A stretch of DNA of 64,000 nt, taken from assembly GCA_016719575.1 (NCBI GenBank), contig JADJYV010000013.1, forward strand, positions 682,001 to 746,000, in the 5' to 3' direction. The DNA comes from Pseudobdellovibrionaceae bacterium. GTDB taxonomy: Bacteria > Bdellovibrionota > Bdellovibrionia > Bdellovibrionales > Bdellovibrionaceae. This document shows, in pieces, positions 61,238 through 64,000 of this stretch. Position 1 is the first letter of the stretch. Each line of letters begins with the position of its first letter. Made by a program: the position numbers and the translations under genes. The notes below the pieces were generated by a model. It was not told the origin of the DNA and made no database searches. It saw only the letters and a list, made by a program, of their open reading frames with translations.

Positions 61238-61414
61238 TAGTTTCGGCTGACTCGTCATCATCTGGTGAATCATTTGGATGCCTTCTTCGTGTAGGGAATA
61301 ACCCAAATAGTATTTTTCACAGACAAGAACACTGTTCCCCAAAGATTTTGCAATTAACGAAATCGAAACCCCTGAGTTCAAAAGATGAACCGCCATTGGC
61401 AGAGCCTTTTTCAT
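61223..61414 (-). mobile_element. Tyrosine recombinase C-terminal remnant
   Basis: The 63-residue fragment reads MAVHLLNSGVSISLIAKSLG then N-S-V-L-V-C-E-K-Y-Y-L-G-Y, matching the end of phage-type integrases (H-L-L-x-x-G-x-x-x-x-x-I-x-x-x-L-G-H, then the catalytic Tyr). The conserved Arg and His boxes upstream are missing, so it is not active. It supports the idea that this side was the integrase end of an element. Confidence 0.55.
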
Positions 61415-61468
61415 TCGTTCGTTTTAGATTTCTACCTTAAAAAGGCGATCTTATTGTTCAGGCCCCTC

Positions 61469-61714
61469 TTAGTCATAGGTTTCATAGTATTGCCCTTGAA
61501 TATCGGCGACCTTTTCCTTTTTATAGGCCACCAATTCGGCGTGAACTGAGCCGTGCGAACATTTCGCTATCCTTGCAATTTCTCTGTATGAGAGCTTGGC
61601 TTCCAGTAAAGAGCGAATCAAAACTGAATTACGTTTTTTTACTCGGCCAATCCGTTTTCCTTTTGCCTTCGCATTTGCCATTCCTGCGCGAACGCGCTCA
61701 ATATGATTATTTGT
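61469..61714 (-). mobile_element. Serine-recombinase (resolvase) C-terminal remnant
   Basis: The fragment contains IERVRAGMANAKAKGKRIGR and SYREIARIAKCSHGSVHAEL, the linker and HTH of resolvase/invertase-type recombinases. The catalytic N-terminal domain is missing; a TGA stands in frame just upstream. Dead remnant. Confidence 0.7.
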
Positions 61715-61767
61715 AATTCAATAGGCTCGCCAAAATCAAAATCCTTCCACGGTCGGTCGATAAAGAT

Positions 61768-62031
61768 TTACCTTTGTTTTGGAGGGTCACGAGAAAAAAT
61801 GATCGAATCTGTTTCGATAAACCTGCTTCTCTTTGGCGGGGTGGGTTTCCGAAGGCTAAGACTACGGCGAGGTCCGCCGATAAGAGCTTTAGCCTCTTTT
61901 TGTTTTATTGCACCAAGAACAGCTGATAGTGGATTTTTTGCTGAGATATTTAAGATGATCGGGATGTGCTCAATTTCTTTGAGGGAGAGTAGATCCGGCT
62001 TGTCGCCCGTGACAAGAAAGTGAGTTGGAAC
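61768..62031 (-). pseudogene. PIN-domain fragment
   Basis: The open minus-strand frame without a start codon begins VPTHFLVTGDKPDLLSLKEI followed by E-H-I-P-I-I-L-N-I-S-A-K-N. V-T-G-D-x-D-L-L-x-L is the last active-site part of PIN-type toxins. The following 50 residues are basic and unrelated. Probably the tail of a lost VapC-like toxin gene. Confidence 0.45.
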
Positions 62032-62152
62032 TTAATCTGGATTGATTTTTCAATCTAAGACAAAAATTGTCACTCTAGACAGTTCCTTACAACCAAGTGG
62101 ACACAGATTGCTTTTGGCGCCGGCATATCTTTAGCAAAAAAAGTGATCACTT

Positions 62153-63740
62153 ATGAAAAGTTTTCAACTATTTTACTTTTGCTCTTTATTTTGGACTCAA
62201 TTCGGCCCACTCCGCCCCCCGTCGTGAGGCTGTATTTGAAACGGAGCCTCACAAGCCCCTTGCCTTTCCTCAAAATCCAGAAACATTAAGAAAAATTGAA
62301 AAAGAACAACAAAATGCCCGCACGATTTCTGACTTCTTAATGAGTGAAATACGCACAGAATCGGATGCGTTGAAGAATAAGTACAAAGGAAAAGTATTAA
62401 AAATTGATGTTCTATGCCTCGGCGCAGGCCCCCAGTGCGCCGCTGCTTCTTTAGTTATCGGACGAACAAAATTAAAATCTTTGGTTGTTGAAAAAACAGA
62501 TTTTGTTGCCAAAACATTCGCAGAAAAAGACTTCTATATTAACAGCACTGAAAGCGACTCATTAAGTATGCATCAGTTTCCGGGCGGTGTTGGCGGTCTT
62601 GCCCAATTAACGTCACAGAGTTATGCACACTCTTCACAACTTGCTACATATATTCAAGCCCAACAGTTCGCCTCAAAAGTTCCAGTGTTACTAAGGACAG
62701 AGGTGACAGCTGTTCGTCAGGTTAAGCAAGGTCATCGGAATTTCCTTGAAATCATCACGGATCAGGGAGTTGTCATCCAAACAAAGACTCTTTTAATTGG
62801 CACAGGTCTTGGCGAGGTGGGAACCAAGGTCAGAGACTCCGTTTACGAAAGTGAATTTATGTCCTTTCACTATCTTCACCAGAATTCTCCTGATCAGATT
62901 TTAAAATACATGAGCACAGATGGCCTTTTGGCAACAATCAAAAGCAATCACGAAAAAAACATGGGCGTTCAAATGCCACGAGATGTGATTCTGATTGGAA
63001 ATGGCGATGGATCTCGAATTGCCATTGAGGGAATGCAGGCGACCAATGTTCAACTCCCCAAAGATTTTCATATTACCTGGGTCGGTAATAATTATAAAAC
63101 AGCGGCGGAATATATTGAAAGTCGAAATGGCGGAGATCGTTATATCCCCTTTATCGCACCCCAATATGAAAAATCCCGCATTCACGGAGTCCCCGGGCAT
63201 GTTCAGAAGGTAGAATCACTCGCCAATAACCGCGTTCGCGTGACTGTCAAAGACTCTGTAACCAACTCTCTCATTGAAGTTGAGGGAGATATGGTCGTTG
63301 ATTCAACTGGTTATACTAATCGCAATGACTCGCTTCTCCGCGACCTCAGCTCGTCACAACAAATGATTGATGTTATGGGACCGCTGAAAGAGTTTAGCTT
63401 TGAATCAACAACACTCGCCCGCCAGTTTTTAGATGCTCGGGGTAAATCTTTACCAATCTACGCCATTGGCCCAGCCGCAGGCAGCCTCGGAAAAGAAACT
63501 GAACTTGCAAACTTAAAAAATAAAAATCCAGTTTCAATTTTTAATAATGTCAGCAGAACGTCGCAATTCGTTTCGCAACTTTTAGGGGTCCCATCCCTTG
63601 TGGTTTCGACGGGTATCAGAATCTTCCGCCCTCAGACAGAGTCGGCAGATAAGATTATTCGCGACTTAAAGGCTTTTAGAGGTCAGCGCCCAGTCTGGCC
63701 TAAAAACGGCCCACAGAGCGAAGATAAAGCCCCAAAGTAA
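62153..63740 (+). pseudogene. FAD/NAD(P)-binding oxidoreductase with signal peptide in a shifted frame
   Basis: From the ATG at 62340 the frame codes 466 residues of a flavin-dependent oxidoreductase: IDVLCLGAGPQCAAASLVIG near 22-41 (dinucleotide fold), VILIGNGDGSRIAIEGMQ near 218 (second nucleotide site) and a D-S-T-G-Y-T-N-R-N-D segment near 325. Upstream the same frame stays open to 62157 and codes FNYFTFALYFGLNSAHSAP, a signal peptide tail. One A less in AAAA (62156-62159) joins it to the ATG at 62153 as MKVFNYF. So the intact gene was probably exported and about 528 residues. Alternatively a cytosolic product starts at 62340, but no ribosome site is seen there. Confidence 0.7.
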
Positions 63741-63999
63741 GACGTCTTGTTGAGGATAGGAAGAATCAAGCTCAAATTGATCTATTCTAAAATCTAGGTT
63801 TACCTTGGTATTTGTTAAAACTGTCGAAGTCCATGTCAAAGTGCTGCCGAACGAAGTCATCTTCGAAATGATGCTGTTGCTTTGGTGGGTGGCAGTATGG
63901 TCATTGTCGGTGACGGACTTCAGCACTATCGCTTTTTTGCCTTTGCTTTTGCCAGTGGCAAATCTGTAGGTCACTGATGAGGGCTTAGTTTGCGGTCTT
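63666..63999 (-). CDS. C-terminal part of a leftward gene leaving the window
   Basis: The frame is open from the window edge (63999) to 63666 and encodes Ser/Thr-rich sequence (TDNDHTATHQSNSIISKMTS), then FRIDQFELDSSYPQQ and a hydrophobic end (VLLWGFIFALWAVF) that could be a membrane anchor. The last 75 bases overlap the end of the oxidoreductase gene. No family recognised; the protein N terminus lies outside. Confidence 0.45.
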   Translation of the reverse strand, partial: RPQTKPSSVTYRFATGKSKGKKAIVLKSVTDNDHTATHQSNSIISKMTSFGSTLTWTSTVLTNTKVNLDFRIDQFELDSSYPQQDVLLWGFIFALWAVFRPDWALTSKSL

Positions 64000-64000
64000 A

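Noticed and set aside
36936..61800. Second copy of the tRNA-Pro 3' end as attachment site
   Set aside because: I looked for the T-arm and acceptor sequence around the recombinase remnants and the direct repeats and did not find it by eye.
61703..62023. Plus-strand frame of 106 codons near the recombinase remnants
   Set aside because: It lies antisense to the PIN-like fragment, which has the better motif (VTGDKPDLLSL); the plus frame has no recognisable sequence.

Overview
The window looks like a chromosomal segment of a Gram-negative bacterium. It carries lpxD, a TolC-type channel, an OmpA-like lipoprotein, a beta-barrel candidate and an electron-transfer-flavoprotein dehydrogenase. A very large share of the genes encode small secreted proteins or lipoproteins of unknown function. 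Together with several secreted proteases, an EF-G of the AHIDSGKT type and an L28 of the alphaproteobacterial style, this suggests the Bdellovibrio-like lineage (Bdellovibrionota). That placement is an inference from gene content, not a search.

Layout, 1-36.9 kb: a compact, intact core region. It runs from a TolC tail and a lipoprotein to a leftward operon (matrixin-type lipoprotein protease, anchored protein, aat, uup), then recQ, fusA, an S1-domain protein, an OmpA-like lipoprotein, cutA-pyrE, a methyltransferase with both E1 subunits of a 2-oxoacid dehydrogenase, a tail-specific protease, topA, tex with a tiny basic-protein gene, infA, lpxD, an RlmL-like methyltransferase, ETF-ubiquinone oxidoreductase, a nitrilase, and a ribosomal-protein cluster (rplX-rpmB leftward, rpsR rightward). 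The only broken gene here is a Lys/Ala-rich protein with a one-base slip inside an 18-bp tandem repeat.

Layout, 36.9-62.1 kb: an accessory region starting directly downstream of a tRNA-Pro(UGG) gene. It opens with a tripartite hipB-hipS-hipT toxin-antitoxin operon. Three regularly spaced TACCC-N4-GGGTR palindromes precede it, and hipT is frameshifted near its start. Behind it lie conjugation-gene fossils (two TrbJ-like fragments, one fused to an acetyltransferase tail, and a TrbL-like fragment), an IS3 OrfA remnant, a large subtilisin-like protease with a possible stand-alone I9-type inhibitor, a Nudix hydrolase, a HIT protein, a 2H phosphoesterase, a ComB-like protein, many small secreted proteins, a 189-bp inverted repeat pair and a 135-bp direct repeat pair. 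Remnants of a tyrosine recombinase and a serine-recombinase-type HTH sit at the far end (61.2-61.7 kb). At least nine single-base slips and one nonsense codon interrupt genes here, against one slip in the core. I read this as a decaying integrated element rather than random sequencing error, but errors cannot be excluded.

Layout, 62.1-64 kb: a FAD/NAD-binding oxidoreductase whose signal peptide lies in a shifted frame, and the end of a leftward gene that leaves the window.

No rRNA genes, CRISPR arrays or complete insertion sequences were seen. The most interesting items are the hipBST operon with its triple operator, the structured and terminated stretch next to it at 38.7-38.9 kb, the protease/inhibitor pair, and the fossil conjugative element.
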